Positions 44,668-53,522 of a stretch of 64,000 nucleotides of DNA are shown here, piece by piece. The position numbers were made by a program, and so were the translations under genes. Each line of letters begins with the position of its first letter. The stretch's first letter is position 1. Below the pieces are notes generated by a model, which worked only from the letters and a program-made list of their open reading frames with translations, did not search any database and was not told the DNA's origin. The stretch is from Pseudomonas sp. Bout1 (lineage in GTDB: Bacteria > Pseudomonadota > Gammaproteobacteria > Pseudomonadales > Pseudomonadaceae), in NCBI RefSeq assembly GCF_034314165.1, contig NZ_JAVIWK010000001.1, positions 186,001-250,000 of the forward strand, given 5' to 3'.

Positions 44668-46129
44668 CGAGGCTGCGTTGGCCGCGCTGCCGAGTTTGAG
44701 CCAGGCGCGGGACCGAGGTGCGCCTGACGCAGCCTCGCCAGGGCTCGACAGCTGCTACGGGGGGTCAGGTTTTTCGCCACACACGCGCCAGCCACGGCTG
44801 CAAGTCGTGATACGAGCCATACCGCGGCCCATTCCAGCCCTCCTGGTTTTTACCCCGAGGGACCGACCTTCAACCAGCTCGACGGTATTAGTTTCCGACG
44901 AATCACCGACGATTTATTCCGTAGCAGCTGTCGAGCCCTGGCGAGGCTGCGTTGGCCGCGCTGCCGAGTTTGAGCCAGGCGCGGGACCGAGGCGCGCCTG
45001 ACGCAGCCTCGCCAGGGCTCGACAGCTGCTACGGGGGGTCAGGTTTTTCGCCACACACTCGCCAACCACGGCTGCAAGTCGTGATACGAGCCATACCGCG
45101 GCCCATTCCAGCCCTCCTGGTTTTTACCCCAGGGACCGACCTTCAACCAGCTCGACGGTATTAGTTTCCGACGAATCACCGACGATTTATTCCGTAGCAG
45201 CTGTCGAGCCCTGGCGAGGCTGCGTTGGCCGCGCTGCCGAGTTTGAGCCAGGCACGGGACCGAGGTGCGCCTGACGCAGCCTCGCCAGGGCTCGACAGCT
45301 GCTACGGGGGGTTAGGTTTTTCGCCACACACTCGCCAGCCACGGCTGCAAGTCGTGATACGAGCCATACCGCGGCCCATTCCAGCCCTCCTGGTTTTTAC
45401 CCCGAGGGACCGACCTTCAACCAGCTCGACGGTATTAGTTTCCGACGAATCACCGACGATTTATTCCGTAGCAGCTGTCGAGCCCTGGCGAGGCTGCGTT
45501 GGCCGCGCTGCCGAGTTTGAGCCAGGCACGGTGACCGAAGTGCGCTTGACGCAGCCTCGCCAGGGCTCGACAGCTGCTACGGGGGGTTAGGTTTTTCGCC
45601 ACACACTCGCCAGCCACGGCTGCAAGTCGTGATACGAGCCATACCGCGGCCCATTCCAGCCCTCCTGGTTTTTACCCCGAGGGACCGACCTTCAACCAGC
45701 TCGACGGTATTAGTTTCCGATGAATCACCGACGATTTATTCCGTAGCAGCTGTCGAGCCCTGGCGAGGCTGCGTTGGCCGCGCTGCCGAGTTTGAGCCAG
45801 GCACGGGACCGAGGTGCGCCTGACGCAGCCTCGCCAGGGCTCGACAGCTGCTACGGGGGGTTAGGTTTTTCGCCACGCACTCGCCAGCCACGGCTGCAAG
45901 TCGTGATACGAGCCATACCGCGGCCCATTCCAGCCCTCCTGGTTTTTACCCCGAGGGACCGACCTTCAACCAGCTCGACGGTATTAGTTTCCGATGAATC
46001 ACCGACGATTTATTCCGTAGCAGCTGTCGAGCCCTGGCGAGGCTGCGTTGGCCGCGCTGCCGAGTTTGAGCCAGGCACGGTGACCGAGGTGCGCTTGACG
46101 CAGCCTCGCCAGGGCTCGACAGCTGCTAC
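44647..46129. repeat. tandem array: six 112-113-bp palindromes with chimeric spacers
   Basis: Near-identical palindromes begin at 44647, 44921, 45194, 45468, 45743 and 46017 (period 273-275 bp). Each has 32-bp arms (GTAGCAGCTGTCGAGCCCTG with GCGAGGCTGCGT and complement) around about 48 bp; arms are perfect except in the first copy. The five spacers are mosaics: 43 + 60 + 13 bp that match the 3' end of the convergent methyltransferase gene (46130-46172, 46257-46316, 46337-46349, with 84- and 20-bp deletions between), then about 50 bp resembling the 3' end of the glycoside hydrolase gene (30 of 40 positions by eye, no gaps). Repeated open frames (up to 121 aa) are by-products. Confidence 0.92.
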
Positions 46130-46135
46130 GGGGGG

Positions 46136-46762
46136 TTAGGTTTTTCGCCACGCACTCGCCAGCCACGGCTGCTGTTCCCGAGGCAATCCCGCCGGCCGGT
46201 AGTAATGCTCCAATTCCACAAACCCCGCCGCCGTCAGCAGTTCCTGCCACGCCTGCAAGTCGTGATACGAGCCATACCGCGGCCCGTTCCAGCCCTCCTG
46301 GTTTTCACCCCGAGGGTTTGAGCTGAACAACACCCCACCGACCTTCAACGCCCCATGCAATTGCCCAAGAATGCGTGGCAATTCCTGCTTGGGAATATGA
46401 AACAGCACTGCATTGGCGAAGATCCCGTCGAAACGTGCGGCGGGCAAATCGAGCTTCAGGAAGTCCTGTTGCAGCACTTCACAGCCGCTGTCTTCCCGGG
46501 CCATCTGCGCGAACCGCTGCGAACCATCGAGCCCCACCGCGATATGCCCCAAGCGGGTAAACGTCTGCAAATCCCGGCCCGGCCCGCAGCCGAAATCCAG
46601 CACGGTAAACGGCGCATCACCCTGGATATGCCGTAACAGCGCATCAATGTTCTGGCTCACATCGTGGTCACGGGTACCTTCACGAAAGTCCTCGGCCACT
46701 TTGTTGTAATGGCCGAGGGTGGTGGAGGTGATCTGGTCGAGGTCGTCGGGGGCGAGTTTCAT
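46136..46762 (-). CDS. class I SAM-dependent methyltransferase
   Basis: Methyltransferase of 208 aa with SAM-binding motif I VLDFGCGPG at 54-62, motif II acid in GLDGSQRFAQ, and FDGIFANAVLFHIPK. The substrate is unknown. Its final codons border the sixth palindrome of the array, and truncated copies of its 3' end fill each array spacer. It is convergent with the glycoside hydrolase gene. Confidence 0.88.
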   Translation of the reverse strand: MKLAPDDLDQITSTTLGHYNKVAEDFREGTRDHDVSQNIDALLRHIQGDAPFTVLDFGCGPGRDLQTFTRLGHIAVGLDGSQRFAQMAREDSGCEVLQQDFLKLDLPAARFDGIFANAVLFHIPKQELPRILGQLHGALKVGGVLFSSNPRGENQEGWNGPRYGSYHDLQAWQELLTAAGFVELEHYYRPAGLPREQQPWLASAWRKT

Positions 46763-46801
46763 GGCGGGTAATACCGGGCGCTGAGATGGCTCGACTATAC
46801 C

Positions 46802-47446
46802 TCACCTCTTGTTCAGGACCCTGGCCAACCGATCGCCGCCCAACTGAATCACCGCCACCAGGATCACCAGCAGCACAATCACCGTGAGCATGATCTGCGT
46901 ATCAAAGCGCTGGTAGCCATAGCGATAGGCAATGTCTCCCAGCCCACCGGCGCCAATCGCCCCGGCCATGGCCGAGGAGTTGATCATGGTCACGAGGGTG
47001 ATCGTGAAGCCCCCGACAATCCCCGGCAGCGCCTCCGGCAACAGCACATGCCAGACGATATGCCAGCGTCGGCAACCCATGGCCTGCGCCGCTTCGATCA
47101 AGCCGTGGTCGACCTCACGCAAGCTCACCTCGGCGATCCGCGCGAAGAACGGCGTAGCCGCAATGGTCAACGGCACCACCGCTGCCCACACGCCATAGGT
47201 GGTGCCGACGATCAGCCGGGTGAATGGAATCAACGCCACCATCAGAATCAAAAACGGAATCGAGCGAAACAGGTTAACGAATGCCCCCAGCACCCGGTTC
47301 AAGGCGGGCGCCTGATAGATGCCGCCCTTGTCGCTGGTCACCAGGAACACCGCCAGCGGAATCCCCACCAGCAACGCGATCAACGACGACACCCCGACCA
47401 TCAACAGCGTGTCGATGGCTCCCTGCAATAAACGATCAAACCACAT
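46802..47446 (-). CDS. metI: methionine ABC permease
   Basis: Inner-membrane permease of 214 aa, five predicted helices, with the MetI coupling loop [20 protein letters not shown] and [18 protein letters not shown]. It imports L- and D-methionine (or a related sulfur compound) with MetN and MetQ. It overlaps metN by 11 bp. Confidence 0.94.
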   Translation of the reverse strand: MWFDRLLQGAIDTLLMVGVSSLIALLVGIPLAVFLVTSDKGGIYQAPALNRVLGAFVNLFRSIPFLILMVALIPFTRLIVGTTYGVWAAVVPLTIAATPFFARIAEVSLREVDHGLIEAAQAMGCRRWHIVWHVLLPEALPGIVGGFTITLVTMINSSAMAGAIGAGGLGDIAYRYGYQRFDTQIMLTVIVLLVILVAVIQLGGDRLARVLNKR

Positions 47447-48554
47447 AGCCCAGCACCTCCACCTGTTGTGCCCAGCGCCCGGCGCGGGTACGCAGCTCTT
47501 CGGCGGTCAGGGCCGAGCCGCTCACCGCCAGCAGCAATTGCCCCAACGCGTGGCCCTGGATGCGTTCCACGCCGCCTTGCAACAAGCGCACGCGCCCGCC
47601 GAGGGCGCTGAACAAGGCGGCCAAATCCGGCTCGTCTTCGGCACTGCCGGTCAATTGCAAACGCAGCACCACGGCGGCGTCCCTGGATGCCGGGTTGGCG
47701 TGCAAGCGGCTTTGCAATTCTTCGGGCAGGCCATGTTGCAATGGGGCCAACAGGGTTTTGCTGACCTCGTGCTGCGGGTTGCCAAACACTTCCCACACCG
47801 GGCCTTGCTCGACCACGTGGCCGTGTTCCAGCACCACCACGCGGTCGCAGATTTCGCGAATCACCGCCATTTCATGGGTGATCAATACGATGGTCAGGCC
47901 CAGGCGCTTGTTGATCTCGCGCAGCAGGCCGAGGATCGATTGGGTGGTTTCGGGATCAAGCGCCGAGGTGGCTTCATCGCACAATAGAATTTGCGGGTCA
48001 TGCACCAGGGACCGGGCAATGCCCACCCGCTGTTTCTGCCCGCCCGACAACTGCGCCGGGTATGCCTTGTGTTTGTCCTGCAAACCCACCAACTCCAACA
48101 GCTCGCGCACCTTTTTCTCGCGCTGCTCCCTGGGCACGCCCGCGACTCTCAGCGGCAGTTCGACGTTCTGCCACACGGTCTTGGCGGACATCAGGTTGAA
48201 GTGCTGAAAGATCATGCCGATGCGCCGGCGCAGCGCGACCAGGCGGTCTTCGTCGAAGTCGCCGATGTCGACCTGGTCGATCAAGACCCGGCCGCTGCTT
48301 GGTTGTTCCAGGCGGTTGATGGTGCGGATCAGCGACGACTTGCCGGCGCCGCTGCGGCCGATGATGCCGAATACTTCGCCGCGCTGGATCGTCAGGTCAA
48401 TGCCTTGCAGCGCGGGCACGGCCTGGCCTTCATAGGTCTTGCCCAGGTTGATAAAACGCACATGGGCATGGTTCAGCGCCGGATGCAGCTCGGTCTGCTG
48501 CGCGTCCAGGTGCGGTGGTTGCGACTCGCGTCGTTGTGCTGTGGCGGCGCTCAT
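47436..48554 (-). CDS. metN: methionine ABC ATPase
   Basis: ATPase of 372 aa with Walker [10 protein letters not shown], signature LSGGQKQR and Walker [24 protein letters not shown] and CDEATSALD are typical of MetN. A C-terminal NIL domain (about 290-365) that senses methionine is present. The N-terminus is about 30 residues longer than in E. coli MetN. Two bases separate it from metQ. Confidence 0.94.
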   Translation of the reverse strand: MSAATAQRRESQPPHLDAQQTELHPALNHAHVRFINLGKTYEGQAVPALQGIDLTIQRGEVFGIIGRSGAGKSSLIRTINRLEQPSSGRVLIDQVDIGDFDEDRLVALRRRIGMIFQHFNLMSAKTVWQNVELPLRVAGVPREQREKKVRELLELVGLQDKHKAYPAQLSGGQKQRVGIARSLVHDPQILLCDEATSALDPETTQSILGLLREINKRLGLTIVLITHEMAVIREICDRVVVLEHGHVVEQGPVWEVFGNPQHEVSKTLLAPLQHGLPEELQSRLHANPASRDAAVVLRLQLTGSAEDEPDLAALFSALGGRVRLLQGGVERIQGHALGQLLLAVSGSALTAEELRTRAGRWAQQVEVLGYVV

Positions 48555-48556
48555 GA

Positions 48557-49366
48557 TCAGCCTTCCCAGCCGACTTGGTAGAGCTTGCCAAGGGATTTAT
48601 CCAGAGCCGCGCGTACGACCGGCGAGTGCTGGTAGATGTCGATGAACTTGATCAGGCGCGGGTCGGTTTTGCTTTTCGGCTGGATCACGAACTGGATCAC
48701 GTATTCCTTGTGGTCGATGCCGTCGAACAGCAACGCCGACTCGGGATCGAAGGTCTTGGACAGGCGGATATACGCCGGGTAGCCCTGCACCAGGTCGGCG
48801 TCGTCATAGGCGCGTACCAGTTGCACGGCTTCCACTTGCAGGATCTTGATCTTTTTCGGGTTGGTCACGATGTCTTCTTCGGTGGCCTTGTAGCCCACGC
48901 CTGGCTTGAGAGTGATCAAGCCCGCCTTGGCCAGCAGTTGCAGGCCGCGACCGCTATTGATCGGGTCGTTGGCAATGGCGACCGTGGCGCCTTGAGGCAG
49001 GTCGTTGAAGTTTTTGTACTTCTTCGAATACAGGCCGACGTTGTTGATGATGCCCGGGGCGAACGGCACCAGGTCAAACCCGGCGGCAGCCTTGGCATTT
49101 TCCAGGAACGGAATGTGCTGGAAGTAGTTCACGTCGATATCGCCAGCCGCCAGGCTGACATTGGGTGCGATCCAGTCGGTGAACTCGATCAGTTCGACTT
49201 TCAAGCCCTGTTTACCGGCTTCTTCGACGGCGGCTTCCAGGGGAATCGCGAACGCGGCGGTGGTGCCGACTTTCAAGGGGGCATCGGCGGCGAACACCGC
49301 CGAGCTGAACAGTCCGAGGGCGAGCGCCAGTGCTTTGACTGGGTGGCTGAGTAATGTTTTTTTCAT
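48557..49366 (-). CDS. metQ: MetQ-type substrate-binding protein
   Basis: Periplasmic binding protein of 269 aa with a Sec leader ([17 protein letters not shown]) and no lipobox. Family sequences include [20 protein letters not shown] and [16 protein letters not shown]. The ATG at 49366 is preceded by GGAAA; the frame is open to 49411 without a better start. A REP doublet separates it from the monooxygenase gene upstream, but all genes from 53338 to 46802 share one strand and may be one long transcript. Confidence 0.92.
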   Translation of the reverse strand: MKKTLLSHPVKALALALGLFSSAVFAADAPLKVGTTAAFAIPLEAAVEEAGKQGLKVELIEFTDWIAPNVSLAAGDIDVNYFQHIPFLENAKAAAGFDLVPFAPGIINNVGLYSKKYKNFNDLPQGATVAIANDPINSGRGLQLLAKAGLITLKPGVGYKATEEDIVTNPKKIKILQVEAVQLVRAYDDADLVQGYPAYIRLSKTFDPESALLFDGIDHKEYVIQFVIQPKSKTDPRLIKFIDIYQHSPVVRAALDKSLGKLYQVGWEG

Positions 49367-49413
49367 AAAGGGTTTCCAGTCATAAGAAATTTGTGTGAGC
49401 AACTCGGCCAACC

Positions 49414-49501
49414 GTAGGAGCCGGCTTGCCGGCGATTGCGGTGTGTCAGTTGAAGAAGATTTCGCTGACCCACCGCGATCGCCGGCAAGCCAGCTCCTAC
49501 A
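49414..49501. repeat. REP doublet inside the sulfur operon
   Basis: GTAGGAGCCGGCTTGCCGGC and the inverted CGCCGGCAAGCCAGCTCCTA, with TGTGTCAG / CTGACCCA in the centre. It may partially uncouple metQNI expression from the oxidoreductase genes upstream. Confidence 0.85.
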
Positions 49502-49509
49502 GTTCGGGG

Positions 49510-50862
49510 TCAGTGGCGGTAGGTGGAACCGGTGTGTTGTTCAGGTAGGTGCGCTGTACCGTGGAACACTTTTTCCCGCAGCGTCCCGGCCTCATACGCG
49601 GTCTTGTACGAGCCACGGCGCTGCAGCTCGGGTATTACCAGCTCGATAAAGTCGACGTAGCTTTCCGGGGTGACGATGCGCGTCAGGTTGAAGCCGTCCA
49701 GGCCGGTTTCGCTGATCCAAGACTCAAGTTCATCCGCCACCTGTGCCGGCGAACCCACCAGGGTGATGTAGCGCCCGCCCAGGGCGTGTTGCTCAAGCAA
49801 TTTGCGCCGGGTCCAGTCGTTGTTTTGCAGGTTCTTGGTCGCAGACTGGATGGCGTTGCTCTTGACGTACTGGATCGGTTCATCGATTTCGTACTGTGAA
49901 AAATCAATCGCCGTGGACGCCGAGAAATGCGCCACGCCGGCTTCCGCACTGGCGTAGCTCAGGTACTCGGCGTGCTTGGCCCACGCAGCCTCTTCAGTGG
50001 TGCCGACAATCACGTTCAGCCCCATGAACACCTTGATGTCATCCGGGTTGCGCCCGGCTTCCACGGCGCTGGCACGTACCTTGTCCACCTGGATTTTGGT
50101 CGAGGCCTTGCTCTGCCCGCTGATGAACACGCACTCGGCATGGCGCCCGGCAAACAGCAAGCCACGGTCCGAGCTGCCCGCCTGGAACAGCACCGGTGTG
50201 CGTTGTGGCGACGGCTCGCACAGGTGATAACCCTCCACCTGATAGAACTCGCCCTTGTGCTCGACCTTGTGCACTTTCTCCGGCTGGGCATACACCCGCG
50301 CCTGCGGATCGTTGACCACCGCGTCGTTTTCCCAGCTGCCTTCCCAGAGTTTGTAGAGCACTTCCAGGTATTCGTCGGCCTGGTCGTAGCGCCGGTCATG
50401 CTCGACCTGTTCGGTGAGGCCCATGGCCTTGGCGGCGCTGTCGAGGTAGCCGGTGACGATGTTCCAGCCCACCCGGCCACGGCTCAGGTGATCCAGCGTG
50501 GACATGCGCCGGGCGAACAGATACGGCGGCTCGTAGGTAAGGTTGGCGGTGAGCCCGAAGCCGAGGTTTCTGGTCACGGCGGCCATGGCCGAAACCAGCA
50601 GCAACGGGTCGTTGACCGGCAGCTGGATCGCCTCTTTTAGCGGCACGTCGACCGAGTTCTGGTAGACGTCGTACACCCCGACGATGTCGGCGATGAACAG
50701 CCCATCGAACAGCCCGCGTTCCAGCAACTGCGCAAGCTCGGTCCAGTATTCGATGGTTTTGTATTGGGTCGAATTGTCCCGTGGATGGGTCCACAGGCCG
50801 TGGTTGATATGCCCGATGCAGTTCATGTTGAAGGCGTTGAGCAGGATCTTTTTCTTAGCCAT
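49510..50862 (-). CDS. FMNH2-dependent monooxygenase (LLM class)
   Basis: Bacterial-luciferase-like monooxygenase of 450 aa in the NtaA/SnaA/DszA branch, which uses reduced FMN from a separate reductase. Visible features are NMNCIGHINHGLW, GLFIADIVGVYD, and RGRVGWNIVTGYLDSAAKAM typical of this branch. With two SfnB proteins and MetNIQ it likely helps free sulfur from an organosulfur compound; the substrate is unknown and the flavin reductase is not in the window. Its ATG overlaps the stop of the upstream sfnB-like gene (TGATG). Confidence 0.88.
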   Translation of the reverse strand: MAKKKILLNAFNMNCIGHINHGLWTHPRDNSTQYKTIEYWTELAQLLERGLFDGLFIADIVGVYDVYQNSVDVPLKEAIQLPVNDPLLLVSAMAAVTRNLGFGLTANLTYEPPYLFARRMSTLDHLSRGRVGWNIVTGYLDSAAKAMGLTEQVEHDRRYDQADEYLEVLYKLWEGSWENDAVVNDPQARVYAQPEKVHKVEHKGEFYQVEGYHLCEPSPQRTPVLFQAGSSDRGLLFAGRHAECVFISGQSKASTKIQVDKVRASAVEAGRNPDDIKVFMGLNVIVGTTEEAAWAKHAEYLSYASAEAGVAHFSASTAIDFSQYEIDEPIQYVKSNAIQSATKNLQNNDWTRRKLLEQHALGGRYITLVGSPAQVADELESWISETGLDGFNLTRIVTPESYVDFIELVIPELQRRGSYKTAYEAGTLREKVFHGTAHLPEQHTGSTYRH

Positions 50863-52055
50863 CAGATCGTCCCCCGCAGTGGCGGGTTTTCATCGTTGAG
50901 GTAGTAGTTGCCCACAGCAAAGTACTTCCAGCGCACCGGGTCGTGCAGGGTATGCACCCGGGCGTTGCGCCAGTGGCGGTCCAGGCCGTGTTCGGCGAGA
51001 GTCGCCTGGCTGCCGGCAAGCTCGAACAGGGTGCTGCCGGCGGCCAGGGAAATCTCGGTGCTCAAGGCGCGCACTTCGGCGACTGCGATGGACGCGGCCG
51101 CGACGGTGTCGGCGTTGCTGTCGGCCTGGGCGCGGTCGAGGAATTCACCGGAGCGTTCCAGCAACGCCTCAGTGGCGTGCAGGCGGATGCTCAGGTGGCC
51201 GAAGCTTTTCAGGGTCAGCGGGTCTTCGGTGGCCTTATCGCTGGTAGCGTCGATCCATGGCCGGGTTTTGGTACGCACAAAATGCAGGGCATCCTCGTAG
51301 GCCGCACGGGCGATGCCGGTGTCGATGGCGGCGTGAAGGATCTGCGCCAGCGGGCCAACTGTAGTCGGGCGTTCGAAGGCGCTCTGGAACGGGATCACAT
51401 CCTGCGCCGCGACCCACACGTTATCGAATACCACTGAGCCGCTGCCGGTGGTGCGCTGGCCAAAGCCGCTCCAGTCGTCGATCACCGTCAGGCCCTGGCT
51501 GTCACGGGTGACAAAGGCCAGCTGTTGCACGCCGTGTTCATCGACCACGGAGGTGGGAATACGTTGGGCGTAGATCGCGCCGGTCGAATAGAACTTGCGG
51601 CCGGTGATACGGAAACCGTCGCCGTCGCGGGTAATTTTCGTGATGCGGTCGTGGGCCGTCTTGGTGCCCAGCTCTGCCAGCGCATTGCCGAAGCGCTGGC
51701 CGGCGAGCACTTCGGCGTACAGGCGTTTTTGCTGCGCCGGGCTGCCGTTCACCCGCAGCACTTCGAGGGCATAAAAATGGTTCTGCGGGATCTGCCCCAG
51801 GGACGCATCCGCCTGGGCAATCAGGGCCGTGACCTTGGCCAGGGTGACGTTGGAGACGCCGGCGCCGCCGAACTCCCTGGGTACGCTGATGCCCCACAGG
51901 CCGGAGCGGGAAAACACCTCCAGCTCGGGCAAAGGCAGGCGGCGTTCGCGGTCGCGCAGGGCGCTGTCGCGGCGCAAGTCTTCGGCCAGGTCGCTGGCGA
52001 CAATAAGGGCTTGTTCATCGCTGGTGATAACCGCGACGTGGTGAGAATGGGTCAT
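50862..52055 (-). CDS. SfnB-family acyl-CoA-dehydrogenase-like oxidoreductase (2)
   Basis: Flavin enzyme of 397 aa with the acyl-CoA dehydrogenase fold, of the SfnB sulfur-acquisition group. Typical parts are GISVPREFGGAGVSN, ALAELGTKTAHDRITKI and WSGFGQRTTGSGSVVFDNV. Such proteins (also DszC/DmoX relatives) oxygenate sulfur compounds with reduced flavin rather than dehydrogenating acyl-CoA. It is about half identical by eye to the gene upstream, so the pair arose by tandem duplication. Confidence 0.87.
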   Translation of the reverse strand: MTHSHHVAVITSDEQALIVASDLAEDLRRDSALRDRERRLPLPELEVFSRSGLWGISVPREFGGAGVSNVTLAKVTALIAQADASLGQIPQNHFYALEVLRVNGSPAQQKRLYAEVLAGQRFGNALAELGTKTAHDRITKITRDGDGFRITGRKFYSTGAIYAQRIPTSVVDEHGVQQLAFVTRDSQGLTVIDDWSGFGQRTTGSGSVVFDNVWVAAQDVIPFQSAFERPTTVGPLAQILHAAIDTGIARAAYEDALHFVRTKTRPWIDATSDKATEDPLTLKSFGHLSIRLHATEALLERSGEFLDRAQADSNADTVAAASIAVAEVRALSTEISLAAGSTLFELAGSQATLAEHGLDRHWRNARVHTLHDPVRWKYFAVGNYYLNDENPPLRGTI

Positions 52056-52096
52056 GTGTATTCTCCAGAAGCTTGTGGAAAAAGTGTTCTGGTCGG

Positions 52097-53338
52097 TTAA
52101 ATCCAGGAATGCCGGGCAGGCAAAGTGCCGTTCAGGTGATAGGCGCCCACCGCGTGGTACTTCCAGCGCACCGGGTCGTGCAGGGTGTGCACCCGGGCGT
52201 TGCGCCAGTGGCGGTCGAGGTTGAATTCGGCGAGGGTGGCGCGGCTGCCGGCCAGTTCGAACAGCTTTTCGCTGGCGAGCAGGGAAATTTCGGTGGTCAG
52301 CACTTTGGCTTCGGCCACGGCAATCGAGGCGCGTGCGGCGGACTGCGCGGTGATCGGCGCGGCGCTGACCTGGTCCAGCACCTGGCCGGCCTTGCGCAGC
52401 AGGGCTTCGGCAGCGTGCAGTTCGATTTTCAGCTTGCCGATATCGGCGATCACATACAGGTCATCACTGGCCCGCTCGACCTTGGCGTCGATCCATGGCC
52501 GCGAGCGTTCGCGCACAAAACTGATGGTGTCGTCGATTGCACCACGGGCGATGCCGGCATCGATGGCGGCCTGGATCAGTTGCGAAACCGCGCCCTGAAT
52601 GCCTGGCGATTCGCCCAGCCTCCAGGTCTCCACCACCAGTTCGGCGTCTACCGCCACCTGATCGAGCAGCACCGTGCCGCTGGCCGTGGTGCGTTGGCCA
52701 AAACCGGACCAGTCATCGACGATGCGCAGCCCTTCGGTACCACGCCGCACGAACGCCATGACGACTTTGCCGTCATCGTTCAGCGCCTTGACCGCCACCC
52801 AGTGGGCGAACAGCGCGCCGGTGGAGTAGAACTTCTGGCCGCTGATGACGTAGCCGTCACCTTCGACGGTGATGCGTGCCTTGAGGTCCAGGGTGTTCTT
52901 GGTGCCGCGTTCCGGGCCGCCGTTGCCGATGCGCCAACCGTCCAGCACGCTCTGGAATAGCTGCTTTTTCTGGCGCTCGCTGGCCGCACCTTGCAGCACA
53001 TGCAGGATGCCGAAATGGTTCTGCGGGATTTGCCCCAGCGCCGGGTCGGCGGCGCTGATGATCGCGAACACTTCGGCCAGGGTCACGAAAGACACTTGCG
53101 GGCCGCCGTACTCGCGAGGAATGGAAATACTGCCCAGGCCGCTGCGGGTGAAGTGTTCGATTTCAGCCCAGGGCAGCTTGCGTTGCTGATCGCGCCTGGC
53201 CGCTTGCAGGCGCGCAGCCTGGGCAAGCGTATGAGCCGCGCTCAGGGCCTCGGCGTCGTTGCGCAGCACCTTGGCGGGCAACAACAGCGGGGCGACGTCC
53301 AGATCACTCTGGGGGGGTGTTTGTGCCAAGTTAGACAT
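52097..53338 (-). CDS. SfnB-family acyl-CoA-dehydrogenase-like oxidoreductase (1)
   Basis: First large gene of the sulfur operon (413 aa), a paralogue of the following SfnB-like protein: SISIPREYGGPQVSF, GNGGPERGTKNTLDLKARI, WSGFGQRTTASGTVLLDQV and the shared ending HWRNARVHTLHDPVRWKYHA. Its ribosome site AAGGAG and start lie within and overlapping a 20-codon upstream ORF (TGATG), so its translation should depend on that ORF. Role inferred: flavin-dependent oxidation of organosulfur compounds. Confidence 0.87.
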   Translation of the reverse strand: MSNLAQTPPQSDLDVAPLLLPAKVLRNDAEALSAAHTLAQAARLQAARRDQQRKLPWAEIEHFTRSGLGSISIPREYGGPQVSFVTLAEVFAIISAADPALGQIPQNHFGILHVLQGAASERQKKQLFQSVLDGWRIGNGGPERGTKNTLDLKARITVEGDGYVISGQKFYSTGALFAHWVAVKALNDDGKVVMAFVRRGTEGLRIVDDWSGFGQRTTASGTVLLDQVAVDAELVVETWRLGESPGIQGAVSQLIQAAIDAGIARGAIDDTISFVRERSRPWIDAKVERASDDLYVIADIGKLKIELHAAEALLRKAGQVLDQVSAAPITAQSAARASIAVAEAKVLTTEISLLASEKLFELAGSRATLAEFNLDRHWRNARVHTLHDPVRWKYHAVGAYHLNGTLPARHSWI

Positions 53339-53400
53339 CAGCGCCGCTCCTTGGCTGCACGCAATGCCCTGGCGTTACGCACCGGGGTAATTTTGACCAT
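53338..53400 (-). CDS. 20-aa upstream ORF coupled to sfnB
   Basis: Minus-strand ORF encoding MVKITPVRNARALRAAKERR, with GAGGTAGGT directly before its ATG. Its stop overlaps the sfnB start by one base (TGATG), and its AAG GAG codons form the sfnB ribosome site. The peptide is strongly basic. It contains no cysteine or methionine beyond the start, so it is not an obvious attenuation leader of the classic type. It may be a translational coupling device or a tiny protein. Confidence 0.55.
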   Translation of the reverse strand: MVKITPVRNARALRAAKERR

Positions 53401-53497
53401 ACCTACCTCACATCCGTTGAAAAGATAAAAAAATCAGGAATGTCCGGTGGTCCGGTGCATATACCCTAAGCGTGTTAAATTTTTAAATAAACTAACT

Positions 53498-53507
53498 TTT
53501 AGGAATA
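53498..53507 (-). promoter_or_regulatory. TATTCC-type motif in the sfnB promoter
   Basis: TATTCCTAAA on the minus strand inside an AT-rich block (53477-53510) about 100 bp before the upstream ORF. Compare the matching motif before the hydrolase-sfnR operon. No GG-N10-GC sigma-54 promoter was found in this 120-bp region. Confidence 0.4.
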
Positions 53508-53522
53508 TGCATAGAAGGTCTG

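Noticed and set aside
44647..46129. Possible CRISPR array
   Set aside because: Repeats are 112-113 bp palindromes and the spacers are nearly identical to each other; no cas genes are nearby. It is a tandem repeat, not CRISPR.
44678..46139. Repeated open frames of about 107-121 aa inside the array
   Set aside because: They recur only because the 274-bp unit is repeated, they read through palindrome arms, and they lack ribosome sites.
53401..53522. Sigma-54 promoter for the sfnB operon (expected if SfnR controls it)
   Set aside because: No GG-N10-GC with TGGCAC/TTGC character was found in this stretch.
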